A stretch of 21,582 nt of DNA. It comes from Chara braunii. Lineage: Eukaryota > Streptophyta > Charophyceae > Charales > Characeae. The stretch is from NCBI GenBank assembly GCA_003427395.1, contig BFEA01000008.1, positions 1,632,000 through 1,653,581 of the forward strand, read 5' to 3'. How positions within the stretch are numbered: position 1 is the stretch's first letter; every line of letters starts with the position of its first letter. Under the pieces are notes generated by a model. The model was not told the origin of the DNA and ran no database searches. It worked only from the letters and a program-made list of their open reading frames with translations. Below are positions 8,947 to 18,367 of the stretch, piece after piece. Made by a program: the position numbers and the translations under genes.

Positions 8947-9847
8947 CCCTACCTTCCAAGCTCTCCAGAGGGCTAGGGCGCATCTCCAAGAATACCTCGA
9001 TGATCAAGCACAGAAATGGCGGATTCAACCCAAAATTAACAAAAATGTTGTCCAAAGCCTTCTTCAACAAAGCAAAGGCAAGGAACAGACGAAATAAAGT
9101 GCCTTCTCTCAAACACCCCTTCGACAGGGCGCAACCGGTGGCCAATAACGCATACCAGATTGTGGAATATGCCTCAACGTACTACAAACACTTGTTTACA
9201 TCAGAGACGGCTACGGCGAACCAGCAACAGCTGAACGCGGCCAGAACGTCCCTATTGGAGGCCTTATCGACTCTACTATCTACACAACAAAGGAGCCTCT
9301 TCGAGACCCCCGTCACCCCCGCCGACCTTCTCAAGGCTCTTCAGGATATGGATGACGACAAGACTCCAAATCTTGACGCATTCCCTAAAGATGGTTGCAT
9401 TTTTGGGATGTGTTCGCCACGGACTTCGCCAAATACGTGAATGCCGTATTTCACGAGGAATCTTTCGGGGATATGATGGGCCAAGGGGTGACTACGCTGC
9501 TTTACAAGAAGGGAGACAAGGAGGAGATCCGCAATTACCGCCCTATCACCCTCCTGCTAGTTCCCTACAAAATAGTGACAAAAACATTGGCCAACAGGCT
9601 CCCGCCGCACCTGCCACACCTTATCCATTCGGACCAATCAGACTTTATGCCTCATCGGAACATACAGGACAATATCCTATTGGTTAACGAAACGATCAGG
9701 TATGCAAGGCAACGCCAGGTGGACGCAGCGATCTTGTTCATCGACTTTGAGAAAGCGTATGATCATGTGGATTGGGATTTCTTGCAGATGTGTCTTCACA
9801 AAATGCGCTTTGGTCCCCTTTTCTGCAGATGGATTGACATACTCAAC
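8947..9847 (+). pseudogene. LINE-1 ORF2 reverse transcriptase, fingers and motif A
   Basis: This continues ORF2 after the MITE. The early part switches frame twice (8947-9097, 9000-9440, then 9395-9850). Visible RT blocks are TLLYKKGDKEEIRNYRPITLL, the IHSDQSDFMPHRNIQDNILL template-grip region, and motif A LFIDFEKAYDHVDW with its catalytic Asp at 9743-9745. These are diagnostic of plant L1-type RTs, which copy element RNA at the nicked target. One local oddity is QSDF, where related RTs usually have a small residue before Phe. The coding sense is lost at WIDILN, where the short insert begins. Confidence 0.9.
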
Positions 9848-9985
9848 TAAATGATAAGGATGCTTTTGAGAACTCATACTCATTGCTTCGCTCCTTTGGT
9901 TTTTAGTCTAATTTATTATTACTTTTTTTGAGTGCAGGTTCTGTGATTCATGCAATGTCTGATCAACAAGATATGCGCAAAATGG
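9848..9985 (+). other. AT-rich insert replacing the RT motif B region
   Basis: Between WIDILN (ending 9847) and the GGLAPMLF block after 9985, LINE-2 has a segment of about 29 codons containing CIQVNGCMTPPLRLERSVYQGDPI. In LINE-1 this is replaced by about 140 bp of AT-rich sequence with a TAA at the start and a pyrimidine-rich run ending in TTTTTTTGAGTGCAG. It could be a small insertion-deletion or a decayed retroposed fragment. It resembles a 3' splice acceptor, but no matching donor is evident. It destroys motif B. Confidence 0.5.
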
Positions 9986-12421
9986 GAGGATTAGCCCCGA
10001 TGCTGTTCGTTTTAGTGATGGAGGCCCTCGCAGCAATGATCAGGTCGAATCCGGACATCCGAAAAATCGATGTCCACGAAATACCGGACCACCTTATCCC
10101 CACCACCTCATTGTTTGTCGACGATCTCACGGTCCTGTTCAGGGCCAACGAACAGAGCTTTCGGGATGTAGCCCACACCATCCACCTTAAAATTTTTTGA
10201 AATTGCGGCCGACATGAAGGTGAATTGGGGGACGAAAACGGAGGGATGGTGGCTGCACCACCTCCACGAACAACCATCGCCTCAACCTCCGGTTACCTGG
10301 AAAGACAAGGACGCCGCCATTAGGATCCTTGGGGTTAACTTAACAGCCCTGGGCCCCCCGCACGACCACGGAGACTCCCTGGTCGATATGGCCATCCAGC
10401 GGATGTCTAGATGGGACATCAAACAAACATCGCTGGTAGGTAGGGCCCTGGTAATTAATAATGCCATATTTGCTTCGATCTGGTACAAAGTGACCTTTTG
10501 GCCTCTCACTAACAACCAACTAACTAAACTGAAACAAGCGGCGGAAGCCTACCTATGAAAAAATGACCACGAGGACATTCACTGCATCAAAAGAGTAGCC
10601 TGGGAGACCGTCATCCAATCGAGAACCAAAGGGGGTCTCGGAATCATTGATCCCGAGCAAGAAATCAGGGCGCTTATCTTCAAAGTCCTCATCAGGCTGC
10701 TGTTAGGCAATGACATCCCCTGAGCTCCATACGCAAGCATTCAAATCGCTTGTTTGGCCCCCCGATCTCCGGAGGACTGCCCGGTGCACCCCCTCCAATG
10801 GCTTACGAACCCAGACTGGTCCATTCCGGTCTGCCCGAAAGACCGCCCAGACATGAGTCAAGCGTATAGAGCAAAAAAAGATATCAAAACCGATCCGTTG
10901 TGGCCCTCGCTGTTCAAATTGTGGAGGGAGATGGGCCCAACGAGAACAAAGACACCGCTTAGGTGGCACGACATCAGGAGGCAACCACTTTTCGGACACC
11001 CCCAAATAAAGGATCAGGGGGAACAACCCTTCTCTCAGCGAACAAAGTCCAAATGGTTGAAATGGGTCTGGAAAGGAATCTACACAGTTGGGGACCTCTG
11101 GAGTGATACTCTGGCCAACTGGGAGGCGGATGAAAGAATCAGATCTAAAATAGGCCCCCTCCCCAACCTTCCCCAGGAGCTCCGTGAGCTGCAGGAGGCT
11201 ATCCCTCTAGCTTGGGGTGCAGCCTTGAAAAAAGGTCCGACCCTGCTACAGGGGGACTGGGTGGTTCACATCGATGCCCTCCTCCTCCCGATGACGGTGT
11301 ACAGGGTGTAGAGAGTCCAACCCGGGATGCTGCACCTGGAGGCGCACTGCCCGGCCCTCCCGGGGGCCCGATGGTCCCAGATTCACCAACAAGAGGACCT
11401 AGACTGCGAAGCCCCTCCGTCGGAGGTGATTAGAGTAAAAGTAGTAGTAGATAACGAGGGCTTCCTGTTTGAGTATGAACCCACTGCCTCCTTGTCCCAG
11501 TTGCCTTTCGACCCCAACGAATGGGAGTGGGGCACGGGACCTACGTCTACGATGAAACCATGGCAATACACTGTTAATCAAGGATACAAATTTCAGAGGA
11601 AGATGGTTTTAGTGATGGATAACATCTGAAGGGGATGGGAACGAGACTCCTCGTTGACTACGAAAGACCTCCGCCCCTTCTCTTGGGCCGTATACACCCA
11701 TATCCAACCAACAAATCATAGAGCACTGCAGTGGCAAATCATACACAGGTGCCTCCCGACCCCGGAGTGGCTAACCGACGGAACACATCTGGAGCAGGAT
11801 GACCTCCTTTCTCCTCTATGTTCCAATTGCGAAGGCGCAGTCCCCAGGAAACGGGCAACCCTGGAGCACTGCCTCCTCGACTATCCCATGGTGTCACGAC
11901 TCTGGAGGTGGTGGGATGCAGCCTGGCACTACCTCACAGACTGTCGCTTCCCATGGTCGGCCCAGGCGCTCCTGTTAGGCGTCCTCCCCCATGGGACCAC
12001 AACCCAATGGTCGCCGTTCATGCTAAATCTCTTCCAATTTATACGCCTTGCTATATTGATGGCAGCCTGGCGAATGCGATGTTCGTACGAGAGGCAACAA
12101 CAGTCTTTCGACTTCATGCAAGCCAAGGCCTCCATAGCAGATACAATAAATGAGATGACCGAGGACGCTTGGAAACACATGCATGACAAACTTGCGCGAG
12201 AGCAGGACGAACTGAAACGGAGACAAATAATACAGAACTTCTCTGTGTCTTGGACCGACCGCAACAACAGGCTATGCTCACTCAACCAAAAGAATGCACT
12301 TCAGTGGCAGCCCTGGCTCTCCACCGAGAGTCAATGGGACTTCGAACCAACTGACGCTTTTGTAATACCCTTCCAGCCCATCAACTTCCTTCTCATTCCA
12401 CCCCTCCCCCCTCCCCCGTGA
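9986..12421 (+). pseudogene. LINE-1 ORF2 reverse transcriptase C-terminus and zf-RVT finger
   Basis: It starts with [16 protein letters not shown], then motif [11 protein letters not shown] with both Asp codons intact (10120-10125). A T run near 10193-10198 shifts the frame. From 10214 to 12421 a single frame is open apart from four stops: TGA 10556, TGA 10721, TAG 11309 and TGA 11627. Copy A shows the last two were CAG and CGA. The thumb and connection have SLVGRALVINNAIFASIWYK and TKGGLGIIDP, standard LINE blocks. The finger reads LCSNC...EHCLLDY, so the fourth ligand Cys is Tyr (TGT to TAT), whereas copy A keeps Cys. A Pro-rich tail ends at 12421. The TGA at 10556 follows AYL, where relatives usually have Trp. 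Confidence 0.88.
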
Positions 12422-13317
12422 TTCTTCCAAGAAACCCTGCCCAACTTCTGTCGTCTCCCCTGGCCGACCCCCTCCTCACACCCCTCAGCCGGCCAGGAGG
12501 TCACCTTCGTCCCCATGTGCAAAAGTAATTATATATCTGGGTAACGGCAACAACAGGAGCTGTCGACAGACTGCAAACACGGTGTAAGGAGCTACAGGGG
12601 TTTATAACAGTCCAGGGACCAGAGTAGGAACGACTGCTACACTGGGTATGGGGGAGGCATGGGACGACAGACAGCGAGAGACTGGGTTTTTTCAGGATGA
12701 GGGCAGAGGCCAGGGGCTACGGCCTCCCGGGTTCGGGAGCAATAAGGGATCGGACACTGAGCCCAGGGGGCTTCAGGGGAAGTTGCTGGGGTGATCTACC
12801 ATATTCGGCCTGCCCAGGCATCACCCTGGCATACAGCATAACCGAACAACGGCATAGCGGTAGGAACCATCTGTAATGTCTGCATTTACCTCAGAATTAA
12901 TAAACTATATAGAACAGCCAAGATGATACAGGGGGCTGCGGACACCTGGGAGTACTCTCAAGAACATTAGTTGGTAGCTTCTAGGTGGAGGCTGGGACAG
13001 TTGCTAAGTAGGAGCCCTGCAATGGGAATGGGACAATTCGCAGCTCCAAGGGACAGGGTGCTCCAGAGTAGAAAATAAAAAAGACTATAGCCTCAACACT
13101 GGCCTCTATTGTTTTATCAAAGGGACGCTGGACCCGGTTTCCAGCAGGGGTCACCTTGGCTAGTTCAGAGAGGAAGGGAGCGGGAAGGTGTAAGTAGAGA
13201 TTAGGTAGCTGTGCATTCCTACCTGCCTAACCTCACTCTCTATAGGACAGCTTAGTAGCTTGCAGTTATTTCAGATTCCAATTGTATGTCTATTTCCATA
13301 AACAAATACAATATACA
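12422..13317 (+). other. LINE-1 3' flank, non-coding
   Basis: Downstream of the ORF2 stop there is no long frame. The sequence starts C/T-rich, becomes G-rich around 12600-12800 and contains AATAAA-like sites (for example AATTAATAAAC near 12896). It probably holds the LINE-1 3' untranslated region, but the exact end is not visible. A partial SINE-like core sits at 13122-13152. Confidence 0.45.
13122..13152 (+). mobile_element. partial SINE-like core (copy S8)
   Basis: GGGACGCTGGACCCGGTTTC followed by CAGCAGG matches the first hairpin of the family. Here the stem is GCTGGA with TCCAGC and the loop is CCCGGTT, a perfect 6-bp stem. Relative to GCTGGG/CCCAGC in other copies, the innermost pair has changed on both sides (G-C to A-T). 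After this the sequence leaves the family, so only the hairpin remains. Confidence 0.6.
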
Positions 13318-13465
13318 GGGACGCTGGACCCGCTTTTCAGCAGGTGCTGATCCCCACTAATAGATGGAGCCTCCCCGACAATACTAGCGGTGCCTGCTCT
13401 TATCAACACCCCTAGCATCAGCTTGGGATGATTTGTGTTAAAAAAAAAAAAAAAAAAAAAAAAAA
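13318..13465 (+). mobile_element. SINE-like element copy S5, three-hairpin type
   Basis: GGGACGCTGGACCCGCTTTT begins the copy, then CAGCAGGTG, GATCCCCACTAATAGATGG, a spacer, and CTAGCGGTGCCTGCTCTTAT with CAACACCCCTAG. It ends with a 26-nt A tail at 13440-13465. The first stem keeps pairing with a G-U pair, the second is weakened (ATCC), and the third pairs TAGCGGTG with CACCCCTA with one mismatch. The same three blocks occur at 18084 and the last two at 20840. No clear target duplication was found. Confidence 0.75.
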
Positions 13466-14259
13466 TTACTACGACAAACTACAGAAAAAAGGTCTGCTCA
13501 CAACAAAACATGCCACCACAGAGGTCCTACAAATGCTCAAAACCCTGTTGATCCCTCGCAACCCTTCTAAAGCTCTCTAGCACTGTCTTACTCCCTGCCG
13601 AGCTCTTCCAGGCCTCACACCCCCACCCTGCTGGGTTACAGGGCAACATGACTCATCCCAGCTCCGGCCAGCGTCGTCCCAGCAGAAACCCTTGGTTGTC
13701 CCTTGGCGTGCCCACCCCAAAGCATCCCCAGATCTCTCTACCAGGCCTCACACTCCTGCATCAGCAGGTTACAGGGCAACACCCCAGCATCGGCCAAGCT
13801 GAGCGTCGTTCTGGCATCGAACAGTTGCAGATCACTGAGTATATCACCAAGGGAGCCGTGTAAGATGAGTTGCTAGAAGTCCCCAGAATCTTAAATCATT
13901 CTTAAGACCCCCATTGACAACCAAAACCAACAAACCATGGATAAAGGAAAAACTCAGAAACATTCATGGCGACTACTCAAAACTCTACCAAGTCACTAGA
14001 ATATGTGTCAAAAAGTCTCCCAACCACGAATCGGACCTGTCAGAGAATAAGTCAGTTTTGGTGAGCTTTGTTATGATCTGTTGGAATTGCCTTAGATACT
14101 TGAGAGTTCAGAGAATTGCGGGTGGATTTTAGGAGGTGTTTAGAGATCGTAAAAAAGGATTCGTAGTTTTTCTCATCATCTATATTTGTAGTTTTTTCAT
14201 CATCTATCCCGATTTTCAGCAGTTTGTTTATGATCTTGGAGGATACTCTCAAGCGGAAA
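13466..14259. other. unassigned spacer with a diverged direct repeat
   Basis: No gene is recognised. Two diverged units at 13608-13680 and 13741-13814 share CCAGGCCTCACAC, then GGTTACAGGGCAACA, then CCCAGC, CGGCCA and GCGTCGT, about 133 bp apart. A short open stretch after 13466 (YYDKLQKKGLLTTKHATT) and another near 13914 have no recognisable family. They may be eroded transposon coding sequence. CCCGATTTTCAGCAG near 14207 echoes the SINE core. Confidence 0.45.
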
Positions 14260-14406
14260 CTGGGTAATGGCCCTGGTACTTCAATTTGTTTATAATTTTT
14301 TTCTACATGTCTTCATATGGGACGCTGGGCCCGATTCCCAGCACGTGCTGCTCCCCACGAATAGATTGGAGCATGTCTTCCAAAAAAAAAAAAAAAAAAA
14401 AAAAAA
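14260..14406 (+). mobile_element. SINE-like element copy S4, long form
   Basis: This is the best plus-strand copy. It has CTGGGTAATGGCCC at 14260, an AT-rich spacer, CATATGGGAC, then GCTGGGCCCGATTCCCAGC (6-bp stem, 7-nt loop CCCGATT). ACGTGCTGCTCC follows, then the loop CCACGAATAGATT, GGAGCATGTC and a 25-nt A tail. CCCGATT keeps five of seven T-loop positions of TTCGANT, and GGCCCGATTCC matches 9 of 11 positions of the pol III B-box consensus. The A box is only weakly suggested by TGGGTAATGG. LINE-2 coding sequence begins immediately after the tail. Confidence 0.82.
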
Positions 14407-14428
14407 GTGAAACCTATTCAATCCACCT

Positions 14429-15375
14429 ATGACAACTCGCTGCACCAAAATAATATATGACTTCTACAAAGACTTTTTTTCCTAGCACATAGACAAATCA
14501 GACACACGGTACCACGAACGTCCAGTGAACGAATTTTTGGAACCTGTAAATAAGTCATTGACATCCGACCAACGCGACTCCTTAGAGGCTCCAATCTCCA
14601 AACAGAAAATCTGGACCGCCCTCCTGCAAATGAGGGAGGAACAGGCATCAGGGATTGATGACCTTCCTAAGGAATTCTGGGAGACCACATGAGATTTTAT
14701 GAGTCAGGACATCATGGACTTCTACAAAGAAGTATGGCTCACGGGCGAGATGGGTGAAAGCGTAGGCTAAGGAGTATTGACCCTTCTATATAAAAAAGAG
14801 GACAAAATAGATATTAGAAACTACCGCCCCATCACACTTCTCATAGTTATATACAAAATGTTGTCTAAAGCCCCGACTAACAGAATGATCCCGGTAATGG
14901 AACACATCATTCACCCCTCTCAAACCGGTTTCTTGACAAATAGGAATATACAAGATAACATTCTGCTAATCCATGAGGAACTCCAACTCACGAGACACTC
15001 CCGTCAGAACGTTGCGTTGGTGTTTATTGAATTCGAAAAGGCCTACGACCATATGGATTGGTTGTTCTTGGATAAATGCATGGAAAAAATGAAATTTGGG
15101 CCAGACTTCAGGCGTTGGGTTCAGATCCTGCATCAACATGCAACTACCTGCATCCAAGTTAATGGATGCATGACACCACCCCTACGCCTAGAACGCTCGG
15201 TCTACCAAGGGGACCCAATTGCCCCCTTCCTTTTTTGATCATCATGGAAGCACTAGCGGTCAACCTCCGGACTGACAAGAGCATCACCTGAATTCGTGTC
15301 ACACACATCCCGGAGGAGGTAATTCCGGTATACTTCCTCTTTGCGAATGATCTCACAATCTTGGCAGAGGTCACA
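14429..15375 (+). pseudogene. LINE-2 reverse transcriptase, catalytically mutated
   Basis: The frame from 14429 has stops at 14483 (TAG), 14690 (TGA) and 14768 (TAA), then is open 14777-15238. RT blocks: LPKEFW, TLLYKKEDKIDIRNYRPITLL, IIHPSQTGFLTNRNIQDNILL and motif A FIEFEKAYDHMDW. Motif B is YQGDPIAPFLF. A T run at 15231-15236 shifts the frame, and motif C follows as YFLFANDLTIL. Motif A has Glu (GAA, 15029-15031) where catalytic Asp is expected, and motif C has Asn (AAT, 15346-15348) in place of the first Asp of the DD pair. Either change should abolish or strongly reduce polymerase activity. Confidence 0.88.
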
Positions 15376-17903
15376 CAACAACAACATGAAGGAAATTCAA
15401 CAAATGATGGAAAAGTTTTCCAAGGTTTCCGACATGACAGTCAACTGGGGGAGCAAAACTTAGGGATGGTGGATTCACTATCAAGGGGGACGCCCCCCTG
15501 AGTCACCACATATTAAATGGTTGCCATTAGAAGCCCCACTTAGAGTTCTAGGGGTATCCATGACCGCAGAGGGACGCCCATCAATCAACGACGAATGGAT
15601 TAGCACCCTGGCACAACAAAAATTTGCTAACTCGAGAAACAAGCACACTTCCCTTTTTGGTCGAGCTTTAGTAATTAACAACGTAGTTTTTGCAACATTA
15701 TGGTACAAATCGCTACTGTGGTCACTAAGCAAAACATCCCTAAAAAGCTTAAGGAGAAAGGCAGCAACCTTCCTATGAAGGGGGGACAGAGAACTAAACA
15801 ACGTGATCAGCCGAGTGGCCCAGGATTCAATCATCCAACCTAAGGTAGGGCCCGTAGGGGGAGGGTTGGGAATAACTGACACGGCCACACAAGTGCAAGC
15901 ACTACGACTAAGATGGATTAAAAAACTCATTTTCGCTCCCTAGTGTCAGTGGTGCGCATTGGCTCTGGAACATCTAGCCCGGCTAGCTCCAGAAGCCCCT
16001 CATACAACCCACCCGCTAACATGGCTAGAGGACCGGTTCTGGACAGTCCCACATAAACTCCCCCGAGGAAGGGAGGGGCTGGATGGAGGGTCGGAGGAAG
16101 GCGACCAAAATTCGAACAACTTCTAGCCTTCCTTGCTGAAAACCTGACGCAAACTCCGACTCCCAGTCAGAACCTACCCCAACCGTTGGGAGAGAGTCTA
16201 TAGACAACCTCTCTTTGGAAACCGATTGGTGACTTATTTAAGGGGTTGTGTCATGATAAGCTCCTCCTTGCCCTGGAAAAGCTGGGTAAAAAGAGGGGTG
16301 CTCAAGGTTGGGGATCTCTTGGACAATGACAAAAGGGACTGAAAAACAGGAGACCAGTTGCGGGGAATCTTACAATACTGCCACCACGTTGAGGAGCATT
16401 TGGACGATCTGATTGAAGTTATCCCACTGGCATGGTACCAAATCCTTAAACGACGCCCCACCTTAAAAGAAGGCGATTGGGTTGCAAGCACAAAGTCCCA
16501 ACAAAGGATAGGTCTGATACATATGGTCTCACCCTAGATTGTTCTCGTTGAACACTACATAATCACTAGAGCAGACACCCTTCAAGGCAACAGAGCCCCC
16601 TTTGAATGGAAAGAGAAAGCATTTGTCTACCGGGTGAGAGTCTTAGAAGAGAAAGGACAAAAGGTGGTGTGCCAGCCGCTCATACCAATCCAGGATCTGT
16701 CCCTGGACCCGGCAGAGTGGACATGGGAACCCTCCCAGGGGAGGGGGGGGCCCAGAACAAGTCGTATCAGCCTCCACCAGTTGCCGGTCAAATCAACCTA
16801 CAAAATGCTCAGACCTAAAAAACGGTTGAGAGACATAGTAAACGACCGATGGGCCAGACACCTAAATGTGGACCGCTCCCTCCTATCTCCAATCAAATGG
16901 TTCCAAGAACGAAAAACAAAACCCATGAAAATCTCATCCCTGCGATGGCAGATTGCCCACCGTTGTTTACCAACCAATGACTGGCTGACTGACCATACCA
17001 ATTTAAAACAAAACGATCTGCTGCTCCCATGGTGCCATCGGTGCCAGAGCCTTTCTTGTTCTACAAGAAAGCAGAAACCATCGAACACATCTTTATGTAA
17101 CGCCCGATCGCCCAATTTATATGGACATGGTGGGACTGCATATGGAGAAAGATGGAATCTGCAACCCCCTGACCCTGGTCCTGGCAAGCCATATTGGCCG
17201 GCCATTGGCCATAGGTGAGAGCGACCACGACCTTCGTAGAGAACATGTATAGACTTGGAAGGAAAGCAATGTTATGGGCACTGTGGTGGCAGAAATGCAC
17301 GTTGACCATGGAGAAGGTGAGAGTAGAAGAGCCAGAAATCACCGAACAGATTCAACAACAAATACAATTCGAACTTACACAAAGATGGCGAGACACAAAA
17401 GAACATTTGGACCTCCTTAAACAAGTAGGAGATATCAGGAGACAGATCACAACATTTTGCACAGACTGGGTGGGAGGGGAGAGGGAAGGATGGATTGCAA
17501 GAGTAGAATGGAGCAGAGACAAGGGAGAGGGACAAATTTGGAAGAGATGAGAGACTATCGCCTAAGTTTTAAGGACTGGACACACATTGAACCCTCATTC
17601 CCCCGCTCGGATTTCCCAGACCCCTTCCCACCCCATGCCCTCTCCCTGGCAGAGATCCTGTCCCGAATGATGAAACGGTATCCCCATCATTTACTCACTC
17701 CTATTCACACTCATTCTCTGACAAAAAACTCCTCCCTGGAGCCCCACGGGGAGGTTCTTTCTTCTGCTAAACATCTACTAAATATCCACAATTCATTTTC
17801 GTCCCTTCTTTTCGCTGCTCAGTTAACCCCCCCTTTTGTGGATCGGGGCAGTCAATGCTGGCAGCCTGAACACTCTGAGCAAGGAAAACTAAGGGGATGG
17901 TAA
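15376..17903 (+). pseudogene. LINE-2 ORF2 C-terminal region with broken zinc finger
   Basis: After a frameshift near 15375 the sense continues (MKEIQQMMEKFSKV, then SLFGRALVINNVVFATLWYK), with repeated stops. A TGA at 15776 lies after TFL, the same place as the TGA at 10556 in LINE-1. The long stretch 16634-17218 contains SLRWQIAHRCLPTNDWLTDH and the first finger Cys pair WCHRC. A frameshift around 17045-17070 separates it from AETIEHIFM, where the fourth Cys is replaced by TAA, and FIWTWWD. A further frame, 17215-17550, carries a Glu/Gln-rich helix. The tail to 17903 (WTHIEPSFPRSDFPDPFPPH) resembles the Pro/Phe-rich C-terminus of LINE-1. Confidence 0.8.
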
Positions 17904-18083
17904 AGGGAGGAAGGAACTAGAGTGTAGTAGTAGGTATCTGGCGCCGATTCCAGGGTGAAGAGGTTTCTTCCTCATGCACACATCCTGCTCAGTCAATCCC
18001 CTGGACACCAAGGTAATCAATGCTGGCAGGCCCCCCCCCACAATATCTTCCTCTCTGATGTACTCCAAATTCAGTTTGTACAT

Positions 18084-18184
18084 GGGACACTGGACCCGTT
18101 TTTCAGCAGGTGATGCTCCCCACCAATAGATGGAGCCTCTCCCCAGGTGCTAGTGGTGTCTGCTCTTATCAACACCACTAACAC
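18084..18184 (+). mobile_element. SINE-like element copy S6, three-hairpin type
   Basis: GGGACACTGGACCCGTTTTT starts the copy, followed by CAGCAGGTGATGCTCC, the loop CCACCAATAGAT, GGAGCCTCTCCCCAGGTG and the third hairpin. That hairpin pairs TAGTGGTGT with ACACCACTA (nine bases, perfect) around a 12-nt loop CTGCTCTTATCA. The first hairpin pairs CTGGA with TTCAG. There is no A tail directly after it, so the 3' end is either the hairpin or lost. The gene-free spacer 17904-18083 precedes it and holds nothing I recognise. Confidence 0.75.
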
Positions 18185-18225
18185 AATGAATCTTCCGCCA
18201 GAACATGAAAATATACAATCCTACC

Positions 18226-18285
18226 TGTGTGTGTGTGTGTGCGCGTGCCTGTGGGGCCAACCAACCAATCAATCAATCAATCAAT
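18226..18285. repeat. TG and CAAT microsatellites
   Basis: A TG run at 18226-18241 is followed by GCGCGTGCC and then CCAA/CAAT tetranucleotides to 18285. An A-rich stretch with interspersed C and a T run at about 18317-18327 follow. This is simple sequence with no coding content. Confidence 0.9.
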
Positions 18286-18367
18286 GAAAAAAAAACAAAA
18301 ACAAAAAAACACTGATTTTTTTTTTTTAATACCTTCACTCACACAAAACCCACCACCCAAAAATTAG

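Larger units (their letters stand above)
4589..13152 (+). mobile_element. LINE-1: near-complete decayed non-LTR retrotransposon
   Basis: In order on the plus strand: purine-rich leader, upstream low-complexity frame, ORF1-like frame, endonuclease, RT, C-terminal domain with CCHC finger, and a 3' region. There is no RNase H or LTR. This organisation is that of plant L1-type elements. The element carries a MITE-like insertion (8420-8946) and a short insert (9848-9985), at least five frameshifts and several in-frame stops. The 5' boundary is set by the end of homology with copy A at 4588 and the 3' boundary by a partial SINE-like core near 13122. Both are uncertain, because I found no target-site duplication or terminal A tail. 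Confidence 0.75.
14407..17903 (+). mobile_element. LINE-2: 5'-truncated, diverged non-LTR retrotransposon
   Basis: Only the RT and C-terminal part of ORF2 remain; the ORF1 and endonuclease regions are absent. The copy starts right after the A tail of S4 at a point equivalent to about 9150 in LINE-1. By eye the RT proteins are roughly half identical, so this is a different family or an old branch, not a recent duplicate. Many stops and frameshifts, plus changes in two catalytic motifs, mark it as long dead. Its 3' end is near 17903 or further downstream, with no A tail visible. Confidence 0.78.

Noticed and set aside
13463-13480. AAAATTACTACGACA occurs both after the A tail at 13465 and near 2249.
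   Set aside because: Sequence around the two sites does not extend the match, and the second lies in an unrelated minus-strand ORF1 tail. It is probably coincidence helped by the A run.
10556-15778. Possible reassignment of TGA to Trp, because both LINEs have TGA where Trp is expected after (A/T)(Y/F)L.
   Set aside because: Both elements also carry TAG and TAA interruptions and many frameshifts, and copy A shows other stops arose from sense codons. Decay explains the pattern.
17937-17965. CTGGCGCCGATTCCAG resembles the first SINE hairpin.
   Set aside because: Neither the GGGAC start nor the AATAGAT hairpin follows; too little remains to call a copy.
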